DNA from: CAZAYP01 sp964489425 [NCBI: uncultured Verrucomicrobiota bacterium]
Lineage (GTDB): Bacteria > Verrucomicrobiota > Kiritimatiellia > RZYC01
Length of the DNA: 64,000 nucleotides
Direction: 5' to 3'
Assembly (NCBI GenBank): GCA_964489425.1
Contig: CAZAYP010000025.1
Span: 6,330 to 70,329, forward strand
The translations under genes were made by a program, and so were the position numbers. A model generated the notes under the pieces. That model did no database searches. It was not told the DNA's origin and saw only the letters and a list, made by a program, of their open reading frames with translations. Each line of letters starts with the position of its first letter. The stretch's first letter is position 1. Below, piece by piece: positions 18,401-28,985 of the stretch.

Positions 18401-21400
18401 CCCGGCGGCGGGCACCCTCATCGCCGAGCCGACCGAGGTCACCCTCACCGCGACGGACAACGCCGGCAACCCGGGGAGTTGCACCACCCGGCTGTTGATC
18501 AAGGACGCCCTGCCGCCGGTCGCGCGCTGCCGGGACATCACCCGCGCCCTGGCCGGGGCCGCCGTCACCGTGACCGCGGCCGAGATGGACAACGGCTCCA
18601 CCGACAACCGGGGCGCGGTCACCCTGGCCCTGCGCCGGGGCGCGGCCACCGCGTTCGGGCCGGCCGTAACATTCGATTGCGCCGATGTTGGCGCCCAGCC
18701 GGTCGAGGTGCAGGTCACCGACTTGGCCGGCAACACGGCGACCTGCCAGGCCTTGGTGACCGTGCAGGACCAGGCCCCGCCGCAGATGACGGCCCCGCCG
18801 GACCTGACCGTCCAAAGCCGCGACCGGGTGCCGGCCGCGGATTTTGCCGGCGGCACAGCCACGGACAATTGCGGCGCCCCGGAGATCGCCTGGGCCAGGG
18901 ACGATGAAAGCCACCCCGGAACGAGCTGCGGCAACGTGATTACCCGCACCTACCGTGCCACAGACCCGGCCGGCAACGCGGCCGTCTGCACCCAGGTCAT
19001 CACGCTTGACGACACCACCCCGCCGACCATCACCTGCCCGCCGGACGTGGAGGTCGAATGCGGCGCGCCGCGTGACCCGGGCCATACCGGCACAGCCATG
19101 GCCACGGACAATTCCGACGGCAACGTGGCCGTCAACCACGTTGACAGCGCGGTGACGCCGGCCGCGAACGTCACCCTCGTGGCCTGGAACTTCCCCCACA
19201 GCCCGGACGATGCCGTTGCGGACGGCGGGGTGCCCGGCAACTCGGCCAAGACGATCGCCACGACCGGCGGCACCGGGCCGGTCACGTTCGACGTGTCCGG
19301 GGCCACGACCATGTCTGCCAGCACAACCGCCTGGGACGACGGGATCGGCACGAAGGCCTGGCTGGTGAGCCTCGCCACCACCGGCTACCGGGACCTCAAG
19401 GTCTTCTCGAAACAACGCAGCTCAAATACCGGGCCGCGCGATTTCAAGCTCCAGTTCAGCCTGGACGGGGCCGCCTGGGACGACGTAGCCGCCGTGCCGG
19501 CCGTGGCCAACTCGTTCGCGGGCGGGACCCTCGCCGGCGTGCCCCTGCCGGCCGAGGCCAACCACCGCGCCTGCGTGTACCTGCGCTGGGTCATGACCAG
19601 CCCGGCCGCGGTCAACGGCGGCGCCGTGGCCAACGGCGGCTCGAGCCGGATGGACGACATCGTGGTCACCGGCGACGGCAACGGCGCGGACCTTATCGCG
19701 CGCACCTGGACGGCGACCGACGCCTGCGGCAACCAGGCGACCTGCGCGCAGAGGATCACCGTGCGCGACACCACCGCGCCGGTCTTGACCGGAGTGCCGG
19801 CCGACCTGGCGGTGCCGTGCCAGGACGAGGTGCCGCCGGCCGACCCGCGGGCCGTAATCGCGACGGATGCCTGTGACCCCGGCGTGAGCGTGAGCGTGAG
19901 CGACAGCGACGCCGGTGACAACTGCATGCGGGTCATCACCCGCACCTGGACCGCCAGAGACAACCACGGCAACACCGCCCAGGCCTCGCAGCGCATCACC
20001 GTGGCCGATACCACCCCGCCCGCGGTGGCCCCGCCGCCGGACGTCACGGTGGAGTATCCCGCCGCCACCAGCCCGGCCGAGCTCGGGACCGCCTCGGCCG
20101 GCGACGCCTGCGACGTCCTGGTGGCCTACAAGGTGAACCTGGCCGACGTCAGCCTGGCCGGCTTCAGCGGCGCAGGCTTCGCGCCCGACCCCGGCCCCGG
20201 CCAGCTGGATTCGGACGAATGGTCCACGAGCGGCTGGAGCGACGGCGCGGTGCCATTCGGCGGCACCGGGGACAACGGCACGGATTTCGGCCGCGGCACC
20301 TCGGGCGGCGACGTGCTCACCGGCGGCATTTACGCCTTCAACGTGGGCGACGGCAACATGGCCCTGGGCATCCAGCCATCCACCGGAAACTTCGTCCCGG
20401 GCGACCTGATCTTCCGCAAGATTGACAATCCGACCGCCCAGGCCATCACCGTCCTCGACGTGACGTACACAATCTACGTGCGCAACAACGAGGCCCGCTC
20501 CAGCTCGTTCAATTTCTCCCACTCGCCGGACGGCGTGACTTTCACGGACGAGCGCGCCCTGGACTTCACCTCGCCCGCGGCGGCGGACGTGCCGGCCGCC
20601 TGGGCGGCCCACCCGCGCCGCATCACCCTGCGCGGCCTCAGTATCCCGCCCGGCGGCACTTACTACTTGCGCTGGACCAGCGCCGATGTGGCGGGCACCG
20701 ACGCGCGCGACGAGCTGGCGCTCGACGACATCCTCGTCACCAGCGGCCCCAGCCGCCTGGAATACAGCGACGCCGAGACCCCCGGCTGCGGCAACACGCG
20801 GACCATTGTCCGCACCTGGCGGGTCGGTGACGCCTGCGGCAACATCGGCAGCGCCCAGCAAACCATCAGGGTCGTAGACACCACCGCCCCGGCGGTCACG
20901 GCCATGCCGCCCGACCGCCAGGTCGAGTGCCGCGACGACGTGCCGGTGCCGGATCCCAGCCTCGTGACGGCCACGGATACCGGCGGCGCCGTGACCGTCA
21001 CCCACGTGGCCGACGTCTCCGATGGCCGCGCCAACCCCGAGACCATCACCCGCACCTACCGCGCGACCGACGCCTGCGGCAACTCCGTGGACGCCGCCCA
21101 GGTCATCACGGTCAAAGACACCTTGCCGCCCACCGTCAGCGGGCCGGCCAGCCAAACCGTGGCGGCCAACGGCAACTGCCAGGCGACCGTGCCCAACCTC
21201 GTGCCGGCCGCCCAGGCCGCGGACAACTGCACGCCCGCCGCGGAACTGGTCCTGGCGCAGGATCCGCCCGCCGGCGCGCTCCTCGGCCTGGGCTCATGGC
21301 CCGTGAGGGTCACCGCAACCGACCGGGCCGGCAACCGCGGCGCCTGGACCTGCGCGCTGGTCGTCCAGGCCGCGCCCCCGGGTACGGCCGAGTACGCGGC

Positions 21401-22022
21401 CGACCCGCAGACCATGCTCCTGTGCCATTTCAACGAGGGCCGCGGTACCGTGACCCTGAACTCGGCCAACAACCGCAACTGCCAAGTGCGCGGCGCGGCC
21501 TGGGCGACCGGCCTGGTCGCGGGCGCCAGCCTGCGCTTCGATGGCGGCGTTACCAAGGGCTACTATACCCAGGTGGATGCCGGGCCTTTAAGCGTGCTGG
21601 GGTCCATGACCGTCGAGGCCGTGATCGAACCCCAGGTTGTTTCCGGCACCCACGCCATCGTGGACAACCTCTACAACATGGCCCTGTGGATTGAGCGCGG
21701 AATATTGAAATTCGGCGTGTTCCACCGGATGAATTACATCACGCCCACGGTCGTCGCATCCCAGGTGCTCCAGCCCGGGCGGCGGGTGCACGTGGCCGCA
21801 GTTTACAACCACGCCACCGGCCGGCACACGCTGTACATCAACGGGCAGCCCGTGGGCAGCGCGGTCCAGAAAATCAACGATGGCTACTGGCTTGCCAGCC
21901 CCGTGCCATTGAGAATCGGCCAGGGCTACCGCGTGGGCGACATGGTGCCGCAGTTCATCGGACGTATTGACGAAGTGCGCATCAGCCGGACCGCCCGCGA
22001 CCTGTCCGGTTGCGGGCCATGA
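15444..22022 (+). CDS. Giant secreted multidomain protein with HYR-type repeats and a C-terminal LamG-like domain
   Basis: The 2192-aa protein has a long signal peptide with an extended basic N-region (RKHWRWLARSG) and cleavage near residue 51 (AWA-A). After a jelly-roll/MAM-like region (about 170-370, ending AIDDFTLTA) come roughly ten HYR-like immunoglobulin-fold modules from about residue 675. Each opens with a D-T-T-P-P or T-A-P entry, contains C-P, and ends in DAAGN/DACGN plus a VxD strand. Two further jelly-roll-like inserts (about 1240-1410 and 1540-1770, ending DDIVVTG and DDILVTS) interrupt the array. A LamG/concanavalin-A-like domain closes the protein (about 1980-2185). There is no PEP-CTERM, LPxTG or T9SS tail. 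It is probably a surface or extracellular adhesin or matrix protein. Confidence 0.88.
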   Translation: MKTTSAAACGHGTGTAGTRKHWRWLARSGLGLLAGGVALTMLAGAGARAWAACADNFAAEEIVLPFLCTDLNDYQPGAVVTIFGVGFGPGEAVELVVERADGTVIPDNPAYAPWLVAADASGNFVAQWQVGMDDCRDGLLRVVAIGLDSGLVADTVFSDAISPAISLASACGTYAQTFDSLVNAGASSTTPLGWGLAESGNNANTTYTASTGGNTAGDTYSYGAAGVNPGTDRAFGTLLSGSLTPVMGAAFLNNTGAEITALKISCVGEQWRLGTAGRADRLDFQINPNAATLTAAGFVDVNSLDFTTPLTSGNAGARDGNATAHRTWISAAITGLSIPNGQAFAIRWVDQDATGADDGLAIDDFTLTALAGGIAAQPVDLAACPGGSAAFGVGAPGAASFAWRKRGSGWGGGGWTINSGNGGQFVGNSTANNSGDPAANGDNDINSAGGKAWGLYNSGGATTEALRPFAAPIQVGETFSIDLDNGNIAAGGTVGFGLQNAATGNRLEVFFRTGDSYYTVSDNAGQVNNTGIGFTRSGINVRFTLVSSDTYALVIRRYRDNATASFSGTLRGPAGAAIDRLRLFNSSAGSGSGCDFFFNNISLGAVDDNAANPPYAPGWGTGDDGGQRPLANGGSIAGADTANLTISPVGAAHAGAYDVVVGGCQETISRAAALTIQADTTPPAITACPADQPAAAGAGCMASVPDFAAATAASDDCTPADQLVKTQHPAAGTLVGPGVTEVTVVVTDAAGNQSSACRPKFTVNDTVPPTIDCPVFPPLPAGANGLAVVPEMVNLADSALDFGTQGAGNWFYGTYFAFEGNEFYPMPFFDGAVWRGYGCYGTPYLHAQGGHPGVGGCDAFSGLQWAVRRYVAEASGTFMVKGVFSDDLENNCGDGVNLRIRKNTVNLDFNVMGTGPVAYWHINPGDGERQFNLVVTLAAGDDLDFCIDPCFDWSCDFTRFNVNIRPLVVDECGVALPPAAPPMTQNPAAGTLIAEPTEVTLTATDNAGNPGSCTTRLLIKDALPPVARCRDITRALAGAAVTVTAAEMDNGSTDNRGAVTLALRRGAATAFGPAVTFDCADVGAQPVEVQVTDLAGNTATCQALVTVQDQAPPQMTAPPDLTVQSRDRVPAADFAGGTATDNCGAPEIAWARDDESHPGTSCGNVITRTYRATDPAGNAAVCTQVITLDDTTPPTITCPPDVEVECGAPRDPGHTGTAMATDNSDGNVAVNHVDSAVTPAANVTLVAWNFPHSPDDAVADGGVPGNSAKTIATTGGTGPVTFDVSGATTMSASTTAWDDGIGTKAWLVSLATTGYRDLKVFSKQRSSNTGPRDFKLQFSLDGAAWDDVAAVPAVANSFAGGTLAGVPLPAEANHRACVYLRWVMTSPAAVNGGAVANGGSSRMDDIVVTGDGNGADLIARTWTATDACGNQATCAQRITVRDTTAPVLTGVPADLAVPCQDEVPPADPRAVIATDACDPGVSVSVSDSDAGDNCMRVITRTWTARDNHGNTAQASQRITVADTTPPAVAPPPDVTVEYPAATSPAELGTASAGDACDVLVAYKVNLADVSLAGFSGAGFAPDPGPGQLDSDEWSTSGWSDGAVPFGGTGDNGTDFGRGTSGGDVLTGGIYAFNVGDGNMALGIQPSTGNFVPGDLIFRKIDNPTAQAITVLDVTYTIYVRNNEARSSSFNFSHSPDGVTFTDERALDFTSPAAADVPAAWAAHPRRITLRGLSIPPGGTYYLRWTSADVAGTDARDELALDDILVTSGPSRLEYSDAETPGCGNTRTIVRTWRVGDACGNIGSAQQTIRVVDTTAPAVTAMPPDRQVECRDDVPVPDPSLVTATDTGGAVTVTHVADVSDGRANPETITRTYRATDACGNSVDAAQVITVKDTLPPTVSGPASQTVAANGNCQATVPNLVPAAQAADNCTPAAELVLAQDPPAGALLGLGSWPVRVTATDRAGNRGAWTCALVVQAAPPGTAEYAADPQTMLLCHFNEGRGTVTLNSANNRNCQVRGAAWATGLVAGASLRFDGGVTKGYYTQVDAGPLSVLGSMTVEAVIEPQVVSGTHAIVDNLYNMALWIERGILKFGVFHRMNYITPTVVASQVLQPGRRVHVAAVYNHATGRHTLYINGQPVGSAVQKINDGYWLASPVPLRIGQGYRVGDMVPQFIGRIDEVRISRTARDLSGCGP

Positions 22023-22216
22023 CCCACGCCAGACCTTTACGGAATTCATCGCCCGTACCCGTGACGAACTCACGGCGCGACTGGAGCGGGCCTTGTGTTG
22101 GGCCCTCGAACGCCGTTCGCTCAACTCCCCAACCTGCGCTATCCGGACACTAATTCAGCAAAACCATATACTGATTTGCAAATTATTTGTCCGAAAGCAT
22201 GGCTGGCTGGACGCCT

Positions 22217-22985
22217 TCAACGGCTCGGTGAGACGCCGCGCCCCACCGGGAGATCTGCGGCCAGGTGGCCAGGCCTGCGCGTGCCCCTAAAACCGTCCGA
22301 TAACAAGGCATCTACGGACGCTCCTTTGCCGATGCGGTAGCCGATGCCGATGTCGTGGAAGCGACAGCGTCCGCGAAGAATGGTTTGGGTCCCAGGTAAC
22401 TCGCGGGCGTTTCGGTTGAGCGCACCGCCAAGCCTGGAGAGGATGCTGTTGGCGGCGGCGAGGCGGAACGCCCTGTTTTTTTGCCCCCGCAGGGTGTCGG
22501 GGGCGACCAGGGGTTGCAGGTCTTCGAGCAAACGGCACGCCCAGGGCTGGAAGATCAGGTCACCGCGCAGGTCAGGCGCTTGACGCCCGAGCAAGGCCAG
22601 CAGCAACCCACGCCAGGCCATAACCCTGTCGATCGCGATGGCTCAGGCGAGCTTGGCGGCGCTTTGATGTTGGTGGGCCTCGATCCGGCAGCCACTTTTC
22701 AGCACGCGATGCCATTCTTCGATCCGCCAGCGCCGGGTGTACCAGCGCAGGCAGCGCAACGCCTGTTTGCGTGATTCGATCCGATCCTTCCGGGCTGACT
22801 GGGCTGGCCTTTTTCTCCCATTGACGGGGCACCGTGATCGTCGCTTCTCCCATCCGCGGCAGCGCCTCCAGATGGGCAAATAACTTCAAGGGCTCATCCT
22901 GCAAACAACGGTCATACCGCGCGCGGACCAGCCAATGAGTCTTTACCCAGGCTGGACAGGCGCAGGCATGATGACTTTATCGAGC
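22217..22985 (-). pseudogene. Remnant of an IS4-family (Tn5/IS50-like) transposase
   Basis: Only the C-terminal half is recognisable. Reading from 22985, the frame gives THWLVRARYDRCLQDEPLKL. It must then change frame near 22805-22815 to continue through the YREK signature Y-x2-R-x3-E-x6-K (YTRRWRIEEWHRVLK), which is typical of IS4 elements. A TGA at 22643-22645 interrupts it before DRVMAWRGLLLALL and the C-terminal ILRGRCRFHDIGIGYRI. With no N-terminus, one frameshift and one stop, it cannot be functional. No terminal inverted repeats were identified. Confidence 0.82.
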
Positions 22986-23217
22986 GCGTTCGGGAAGCGG
23001 CAGTAAGGAGCAAGGAGCGGCTCGTCGCTTGACTATGAGAAGAAACTTGTCGCATAACACATGAAATCGCTTCGCTCCATGTGTCCGATTTATCGGGGCA
23101 AGATCAACGCAGCCATGCCCGCAGCCCGCAGACCCCCGCAGATAAAGTTGACTTTTGCCCCGCGTTAGCCGACGCTCGGCCCGGTGTTAGCCAAGGATCG
23201 GATCAGGAGACGGCAGG
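22986..23217 (+). other. Intergenic region between transposase remnant and glgA
   Basis: There is no gene here. A dyad CACATG...CATGTG (about 23059-23084) lies in a stretch of lower GC. Two direct copies of GTTAGCC (about 23164 and 23187) flank a GCCGA-CGC-TCGGC hairpin shortly before glgA. The GTTAGCC copies recall integron core sites, but the pattern is too short to claim that. A CAGGAGA ribosome site for glgA ends the region. Confidence 0.4.
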
Positions 23218-24690
23218 ATGTATATTGTCCAGGTAACTTCGGAACTGGCCCCGGTGGCCAAGGTCGGCGGACTGGCGGACGTGGTGAACGGCCTGAGCCG
23301 CGAGCTGGAAATCCGCGGCAATTTCGTGGAAATCATCCTGCCCAAGTACGACTGCATGCGCTACGACCACATCTGGGGCCTGCAGGTAACCTGCCCCGAC
23401 CTGTGGGTGCCCTGGTACGGTAGCGCGGTCCATTGCTCCGTCTGGTTTGGGTTCGTGCACGGCCGCAAGTGCTTTTTCATTGAGCCGCACTCCAACGACC
23501 GCTACTTCCAGCGCGGCGCGTTTTACGGGCAGAACGATGACGTCGCCCGCTTTGTCTTTTTCTGCAAGGCGACCCTGGAGTTCCTGCTGAAGACAGGCAA
23601 AACCCCCGACATCATCCACTGTCACGACTGGCAGACCGGGATCGTGCCGGTGATGTTGTTTGACCAGTACAAGCACCTCGGCATGAGCCATCCGCGCGTG
23701 TGCTACACGGTCCACAACTTCAAGCACCAGGGCGTCACCGGGGCTTTCGTCCTGGACGCCACGCGCCTCGGCAAGCCCGGCTACTACTTTGCCTACGAGC
23801 GTATGCGCGACAACTTCAACCCCGCGGCCCTGAACCTGATGAAGTCGGGCATTGTGTACTCGAACTTTGTCACCACCGTCTCCCCGCGCCACGCCTGGGA
23901 GGCCAAGTTCACGGACCAGGGGTGTGGCCTGCAACACACCCTTCAAATACACCAGGGCAAATTCGGCGGCGTGCTCAACGGCTTGGACTACGACGTGTGG
24001 AACCCCCAGACCGACTACCTGATCCCGCACCATTACGACGCCAACAAGCTGGACGGCAAGTACGGCAACAAGCGCGCGCTGCGCCAACGGCTGCTGCTGC
24101 GCGACGAGTTCAAGCCCATCATCTCTTTCGTCGGCCGCCTGGATCCGCAGAAGGGGCTGCACCTGTTGCGGCACGCCCTGTTCTACAGCATCAACCACGG
24201 CGCGCAGTTCGTGCTGCTGGGGTCCAGCCCGTACCCGCACATCAACAACGAGTGGTGGGCGCTCAAGCGGCACATCAATGACAATCCCGACAGCCACCTT
24301 GAGATCGGTTACAACGAGGAGCTGGCGCACCTGATTTATGCCGGGTCGGACATGGTCCTGGTGCCCAGCATGTACGAGCCCTGCGGCCTCACCCAGATGA
24401 TCGGCCTGCGGTACGGGGCGGTCCCGGTGGTGCGCAACACCGGCGGCCTGGCGGACACGGTGGTTGACAAGGATTACGCCCACAAGCCGCTGCACGAGCG
24501 CAACGGGTTCCTGTTCAACGAGGCCGACCAGGCGGGCATCGAGTCGGCGCTCTACCGGGCGATCTGCCTGTGGTACTCGTACCCCGACCATTTCCGCCAC
24601 CTGATCGCCAACGGGATGCAATACGATTATTCGTGGAACCATCCCGGCCAGGATTACCTCAACATTTACAACCACATCCGCGAGAAGTAG
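23218..24690 (+). CDS. glgA: Glycogen synthase, ADP-glucose type (GT5)
   Basis: The enzyme extends alpha-1,4-glucan from ADP-glucose (or UDP-glucose in some relatives). The 490-aa protein starts with the GT5 loop K-V-G-G-L-A-D-V (residues 15-22), which binds the sugar nucleotide and glucan. It contains HCHDWQTG and the C-terminal GT-B acceptor block (YEPCGLTQMIGLRYG, then NTGGLADTV). CAGGAGA lies 9 bases ahead of ATG 23218. No other glycogen genes are adjacent. Confidence 0.95.
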   Translation: MYIVQVTSELAPVAKVGGLADVVNGLSRELEIRGNFVEIILPKYDCMRYDHIWGLQVTCPDLWVPWYGSAVHCSVWFGFVHGRKCFFIEPHSNDRYFQRGAFYGQNDDVARFVFFCKATLEFLLKTGKTPDIIHCHDWQTGIVPVMLFDQYKHLGMSHPRVCYTVHNFKHQGVTGAFVLDATRLGKPGYYFAYERMRDNFNPAALNLMKSGIVYSNFVTTVSPRHAWEAKFTDQGCGLQHTLQIHQGKFGGVLNGLDYDVWNPQTDYLIPHHYDANKLDGKYGNKRALRQRLLLRDEFKPIISFVGRLDPQKGLHLLRHALFYSINHGAQFVLLGSSPYPHINNEWWALKRHINDNPDSHLEIGYNEELAHLIYAGSDMVLVPSMYEPCGLTQMIGLRYGAVPVVRNTGGLADTVVDKDYAHKPLHERNGFLFNEADQAGIESALYRAICLWYSYPDHFRHLIANGMQYDYSWNHPGQDYLNIYNHIREK

Positions 24691-24730
24691 GCGGCCACAG
24701 GCCGCGGCGCGCAGATCGCGGGCCATCCGA

Positions 24731-24780
24731 AAGCTCCCCGCCTTGGCAAGGCGGGGGGGACCCGCAGGGTGGGGCGGTTG
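24731..24780 (+). repeat. REP-like palindromic element, copy A
   Basis: A hairpin CTCCCCGCCTTG-GCAAGGCGGGG is followed by a conserved tail with CAGGGTGGGGCGGTT. A second copy in the opposite orientation lies at 62659-62705. The two copies differ at one stem position by a compensating pair (G-C here, T-A there), so the hairpin is conserved as structure. It lies just after glgA, where it could end transcription, although it has no T run. Confidence 0.65.
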
Positions 24781-24820
24781 GCGTAAAGTGGTTTTTCACG
24801 CGGCGGCGCGGCGCGCGCGG

Positions 24821-25549
24821 CTACAAGCCAGAGGGCAGCGGCGGGTCAAATGCGATCAGCCCGTAAAGCTCGGTCGGGTCCGCGAGCACCAACCGGGCGC
24901 CGGCCCACCCGGCGGCCCGCGCCAGGTCGTCCAGCGTGGCCACGGACTCGGGAAAATCCGCCTCGTTGACGTGCCGGCGGATGGTTCCCATCTCCGCGGG
25001 CGCCACCCGTGACCACGCGCGCTGGATCGTGGCCCACCAACGCTCCAGGTAGGCCGGCCGCGCTTCACCGTCGCGCAGCAAGGGCTCAAACACCAGCATG
25101 CAGCCGCCAGGGCTGAGCCGCGCGCGGCAGTCGGCCAGGAACCCCTGCTTCTGCTCAAGCGTCAGGTGATGCAGCGACAAGCCAATCCAGATGATGTCGG
25201 CGGTTTCCGCGCTCGTTTGGACGTAGCGCGCGTACTCGTCCAGCACGAACCGCGTCTCGAACCCCAGGCCGTCCAGGTTCGCGCGCGCCAGCTGCAGGGC
25301 GCCGGGGGTCACGTCCACGCCCGTGTAGCGCGCGACGTGGGTGCCGGCCAGGCCTTTCACCATGTAGCTGGCATCGCCGCAACCCAGGTCCAGCACGGTG
25401 AACGGCGCCGGGCCCCGCTCTTTCAGCAGCCGGTTGAGCCGGGCGTACACCTCGCGGTGAGCCAGGTAATTCTCGTCCACGAGGCGCCAGTAGAGGTTCC
25501 AGACATTCTGGAAAAAATCGCGCGTGCTCTCGACGTTCTGCTGCGGCAT
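24821..25549 (-). CDS. Class I SAM-dependent methyltransferase, substrate unknown
   Basis: This 242-aa protein has methyltransferase motif I (VLDLGCGDASYM), the acidic end of strand 2 (YTGVDVTPGALQLA) and motif IV/post-motif (IIWIGLSLHHLTLEQKQGF). A DGEAR-PAYLERWW lid region follows. ATG 25549 has AGGGG ahead of it; the open frame extends further but only through the neighbouring gene. It is the last gene of the minus-strand run, 25 bases after icd. No sequence feature reveals the substrate. Confidence 0.82.
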   Translation of the reverse strand: MPQQNVESTRDFFQNVWNLYWRLVDENYLAHREVYARLNRLLKERGPAPFTVLDLGCGDASYMVKGLAGTHVARYTGVDVTPGALQLARANLDGLGFETRFVLDEYARYVQTSAETADIIWIGLSLHHLTLEQKQGFLADCRARLSPGGCMLVFEPLLRDGEARPAYLERWWATIQRAWSRVAPAEMGTIRRHVNEADFPESVATLDDLARAAGWAGARLVLADPTELYGLIAFDPPLPSGL

Positions 25550-25574
25550 GGGGGACCCCTCCGGCGAACGGTGG

Positions 25575-26834
<1,260 letters not shown>

Positions 26835-26862
26835 GGTTTTGTCTCCCGGGAAAAAGCGTGGA

Positions 26863-28224
26863 TCATGCGCCGCCCTCCGGCGGCAGGGGGATGATGCCCT
26901 GGTCCATCATCAGTTGCGTAGCCTGCCGGGCGCGCTGGATCAAGCGGCGGGCTTTATCATACAACTCATCATGGGTGGCCGCGATGCGCGCCAGGCCCTG
27001 CTCCTGGGCCCGGCAGCCGACCGCCGCGGCTTCGCGCGCGTAGACCTCCCAGGACTCCATGGTCGGGACAATGCAGTCCGGGGCCAGGCGGTCGCCCACG
27101 GCGCCGGCCAGGGCGTCGGCCGCGGCAAAGCACATCTCGTCCGAGATCGTGCGCGCCCGCACATCCAGCGCGCCGCGGAAAATGCCGGGGAACCCCAGCG
27201 AGTTGTTGATCTGGTTGGGGAAGTCCGAGCGGCCGGTGCCCACGACCGCGGCGCCCGCGGCCTGGGCATCCCACGGCCAGATCTCCGGGGTGGGGTTGGC
27301 GCAGGCGAACACGACCGCTCCCGGCTGCATGGCGCGAATCCACTCGGGCTTGATCGTGCCCGGCCCGGGGGTGGACGAGGCAATCAGCACATCCGCGCCC
27401 GCCAGCGCCTCGGGAATGCCGCCCGCCAGCTGGTCGCCGTTGGTGATCTCGCACAGGTGCCACTTCACGGCATGCGCCGCGCCCGCGGCCTGCACGTCCT
27501 GGCGGTGCCGCCCCAGCAGGCCCTTGCTGTCCACCACGCGGCAGCGGGCCGGGTCCGCGCCGCGGGCGAAGATGAGCCGGGCGGCCGCCGTGTTGGCCGC
27601 GCCGCAGCCCACGAACACGATCCGCGTGTCCGCCAGGTTTTTCCCCACCACCTTCAGGGCGTTCAGCAGGCCGGCGAGAATTACGGTCGCGGTGCCCTGC
27701 TGGTCGTCGTGCCAGATCGGGATTTCGGCCCGTGCGCGCAGTTCCTCGAGAATCCGGTAGCACTTGGGCTGGGCCAGGTCTTCGAGGTTGACCCCGCCCA
27801 GCGCCGGCTGCAGCAGCAGGACCGTCTCGATGATCTTGTCGGGGTCGCGGGTGTCCAGCATGATCGGGTAGCTGTCCACGCCGCCAAGATACTTGAAGAG
27901 AAGGCTTTTGCCCTCCATGACCGGCAGGCCGGCCTTGGGGCCGATGTCGCCCAGGCCCAGCACGCGCGTGCCGTCGCTGATGACCGCCACCGTGTTCCAC
28001 TTGTTGGTGTAGTCGTACACCCGCTCGGGGTCGCGGGCGATGGCGCGGCAGGGCGCCGCCACGCCGGGCGTGTACCAGATGCCAAAGTCGTCCAGGCTGC
28101 GGACGCAGCACTTGAGCGCAGTCTCGATCTTGCCCTTGTAAAACGGGTGCAGGCGCATGGCGTCCCGGGCCGGTTGTTCGGCCCGGGCCAGGCGCGCGGC
28201 ATTGTCTTCAGAAGGCTGTTCCAT
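26863..28224 (-). CDS. NADP-type malic enzyme, short form without phosphotransacetylase domain
   Basis: The enzyme oxidatively decarboxylates malate to pyruvate. At 453 aa it has the malic N-domain ([20 protein letters not shown], then [20 protein letters not shown] and the metal-binding [19 protein letters not shown]) and the NAD(P) domain ([17 protein letters not shown], then [21 protein letters not shown]). The large C-terminal Pta-like domain of E. coli MaeB is absent. ATG 28224 has GGAG 7 bases upstream. It is co-directional with icd. Confidence 0.95.
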   Translation of the reverse strand: MEQPSEDNAARLARAEQPARDAMRLHPFYKGKIETALKCCVRSLDDFGIWYTPGVAAPCRAIARDPERVYDYTNKWNTVAVISDGTRVLGLGDIGPKAGLPVMEGKSLLFKYLGGVDSYPIMLDTRDPDKIIETVLLLQPALGGVNLEDLAQPKCYRILEELRARAEIPIWHDDQQGTATVILAGLLNALKVVGKNLADTRIVFVGCGAANTAAARLIFARGADPARCRVVDSKGLLGRHRQDVQAAGAAHAVKWHLCEITNGDQLAGGIPEALAGADVLIASSTPGPGTIKPEWIRAMQPGAVVFACANPTPEIWPWDAQAAGAAVVGTGRSDFPNQINNSLGFPGIFRGALDVRARTISDEMCFAAADALAGAVGDRLAPDCIVPTMESWEVYAREAAAVGCRAQEQGLARIAATHDELYDKARRLIQRARQATQLMMDQGIIPLPPEGGA

Positions 28225-28298
28225 TGCATGCTCCGGCCAAGGTTTCGCAGCATTGTACTTGCCCCATGGGCCAGCGCAACCTCATTTGCTGGGCCCCG

Positions 28299-28967
28299 TC
28301 AAGGGAGGTCCAGGCCAGGAAGCCACGCCGGGCAAGCCGCCGGCGCGAGGCAGGCCGGATCGTCGCACTGCACCGCGTTCACCCGGGGGCCCACGGGCCG
28401 GACTTCCATGGCCTCGGGCGGGAACGGCCGCAGCAGGCCGCGCGCCGGGGACGCGAGCCATTCCGGCCACTCCGCCGGCCGCAGGATGACCGGCATGCGG
28501 CCGTGCACCGGCGCGACCAGATCGTTGGCCGCGGTCGTGATGATGGCGCTGGAACGGATGGTTTCGCCGGCCGGCGCGGTCCACGTGGACCACAATCCCG
28601 CCAGGCCGAAAGGCGCCCCGCCGGCCACCTGGAAATAGTGGGGCTGCCCGGACTTCCACTCGTAGAACCCGTCCGCGAGGATCACGCACCGCCCGCCCTG
28701 CAGGGCCGCGCGGAACGCGGGTTTTTCATCGAGCGTTTCGGCGCGCGCGTTGATCAGCCGGGCGCCGGCGGCCGTCGACTTGGCCCAGGCCGGGATGAGG
28801 CCCCAGCGGGTGTGGACGATCCGGCGCGGCGCCGTGTGGAGCAGCGCAAGCACGGGTTGCGTTGGCGCCACGTTGAAGCGCGGCGGCGCCGGGACGCTCA
28901 GGTCATAGTCCGGGAACAGCTCCTGGATTTGCGCCGCGGTGAACGTCTGGGTGAACCGTCCGCACAT
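28299..28967 (-). CDS. SRAP domain protein (HMCES/YedK family) that shields abasic sites
   Basis: SOS-response-associated peptidase-like proteins cross-link to abasic sites in single-stranded DNA through Cys2. Here Met-Cys2-Gly-Arg-Phe is intact. The other family blocks are also present: RFNVAPTQPV, WGLIPAW, INARAET, DGFYEWK (catalytic Glu region) and VHGRMPVIL (active-site His). The 222-aa length is standard. It lies 18 bases after mnmA in the same direction. Confidence 0.95.
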   Translation of the reverse strand: MCGRFTQTFTAAQIQELFPDYDLSVPAPPRFNVAPTQPVLALLHTAPRRIVHTRWGLIPAWAKSTAAGARLINARAETLDEKPAFRAALQGGRCVILADGFYEWKSGQPHYFQVAGGAPFGLAGLWSTWTAPAGETIRSSAIITTAANDLVAPVHGRMPVILRPAEWPEWLASPARGLLRPFPPEAMEVRPVGPRVNAVQCDDPACLAPAACPAWLPGLDLP

Positions 28968-28985
28968 GGTGTTCCTCCCGCGGAA

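Noticed and set aside
17052-19415. 787-aa open frame on the minus strand across the giant secreted-protein gene
   Set aside because: It is a GC-rich shadow: Arg/Gly/Val-rich with no domain pattern, lying opposite a gene with a signal peptide and clear repeated modules.
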